From NCBI GenBank assembly GCA_021828935.1, contig JAJZCU010000198.1, positions 1 to 5,119 of the forward strand: a stretch of 5,119 nt of DNA, in the 5' to 3' direction. Shown here piece by piece: positions 4,801 through 5,119 of this stretch. Numbering within the stretch: position 1 is the stretch's first letter; each line of letters begins with the position of its first letter. The position numbers were made by a program, and so were the translations under genes. Below the pieces are notes generated by a model that made no database searches, was not told the origin of the DNA, and saw nothing but the letters and a program-made list of their open reading frames with translations. The DNA comes from Planctomycetota bacterium. GTDB taxonomy: Bacteria > Planctomycetota > Phycisphaerae > WQYP01.

Positions 4801-5119
4801 ATGTCCACCATCTCTTCCATGTCTGTTTCCAGCGGTATCCGCCGCGCTGCCTTCACCGCAGCGCCGACATCGGTGACGCCGCAAGTTTTATCCGGCGCGG
4901 TGGTCTACATCTACGCCTTTGACATAGCTTACGACATGACGCGTCTGGCGGTTCCCACGCTTCTGGGCTGCCCGGTGACGCAATTTGAAGTTGATGCCAG
5001 TCGGCACAGTCCGCGGCAATTGTCGTTTTACCGCCCGCAGATGGTGCGTTTACCATGCTTGGAAAAGCTTGGACCTGGGGGGCAACTGCGCGCGGAGCGC
5101 ACGGTGAAAATAGATCGGA
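4801..5119 (+). CDS. Hypothetical protein, N-terminal part (cut by right edge)
   Basis: The first 106 residues of an open frame that continues past the right edge. I do not recognise the family with confidence. Residues 1-30 are Ser/Thr/Ala-rich and look unstructured. A compact region follows: a beta-strand-like block S31-GAVVYIYAFDIAYDM-46, a stretch with LLGCPV (54-59), then QLSFYRPQMVRLPCLE (73-88) and a charged GGQLRAERTVKI segment (93-104). The pattern of strand, Phe-Tyr-Arg-Pro and basic segment looks like a conserved soluble domain rather than a membrane or signal sequence. The start is the first ATG after an in-frame TAA at 4795-4797; ATG at 4819 is an alternative. Neither has a Shine-Dalgarno site, and a promoter-like sequence ends 5 bases before 4801, which fits a leaderless mRNA. 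The gene diverges from the GH2 gene across about 330 bases, and no functional link to it is evident. Confidence 0.7.
   Translation, partial: MSTISSMSVSSGIRRAAFTAAPTSVTPQVLSGAVVYIYAFDIAYDMTRLAVPTLLGCPVTQFEVDASRHSPRQLSFYRPQMVRLPCLEKLGPGGQLRAERTVKIDR

Overview
The window is moderately GC-rich bacterial DNA carrying four protein genes, two of them cut by the window edges, plus two unusually informative non-coding stretches. The two complete genes encode proteins with twin-arginine (Tat) type signal peptides, and the partial gene at the left edge also has an export signal. A didomain export-heavy content of this kind (a periplasmic GH2 glycoside hydrolase and Tat-exported ferritin-like proteins) is typical of environmental Acidobacteriota, Verrucomicrobiota or Planctomycetota. 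The phylum cannot be settled from the sequence alone.

Left part (1-1267, minus strand): two tandem genes for ferritin-like proteins (PF13668 type), read right to left. The upstream one (461-1267) is complete, has a Tat signal and keeps a full E / ExxH / E / ExxH ligand pattern. The downstream one (1-392) starts 68 bases further on, has an ordinary Sec-like signal, and runs off the left edge. They look like one transcription unit with a candidate promoter near 1403-1431.

Middle (about 1432-2239): roughly 800 bases without a convincing gene, but rich in short inverted repeats. Bases 1737-1933 hold nested complementary segments, a G/T-rich loop and a run of three hairpins, two of them followed by T5 tracts on the + strand. 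This may be a small structured transcript with terminators, or a relic; nothing in it could be matched to a known RNA.

Right part: a complete GH2 glycoside hydrolase gene (2240-4468, minus strand), most like a beta-galactosidase or beta-glucuronidase, with both catalytic glutamates present. Its start is fixed at 4468 by a Shine-Dalgarno site and by a promoter that lies inside the longer open frame. A divergent + strand gene of unknown function begins at 4801 directly behind a promoter-like sequence, so its mRNA may be leaderless; it runs off the right edge. The intergenic region between them carries a 32-base compound inverted repeat.

The GH2 enzyme stands alone here, with no transporter, regulator or other glycosidase beside it, so no pathway can be read from context. 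No mobile element, CRISPR array, tRNA or rRNA was seen.
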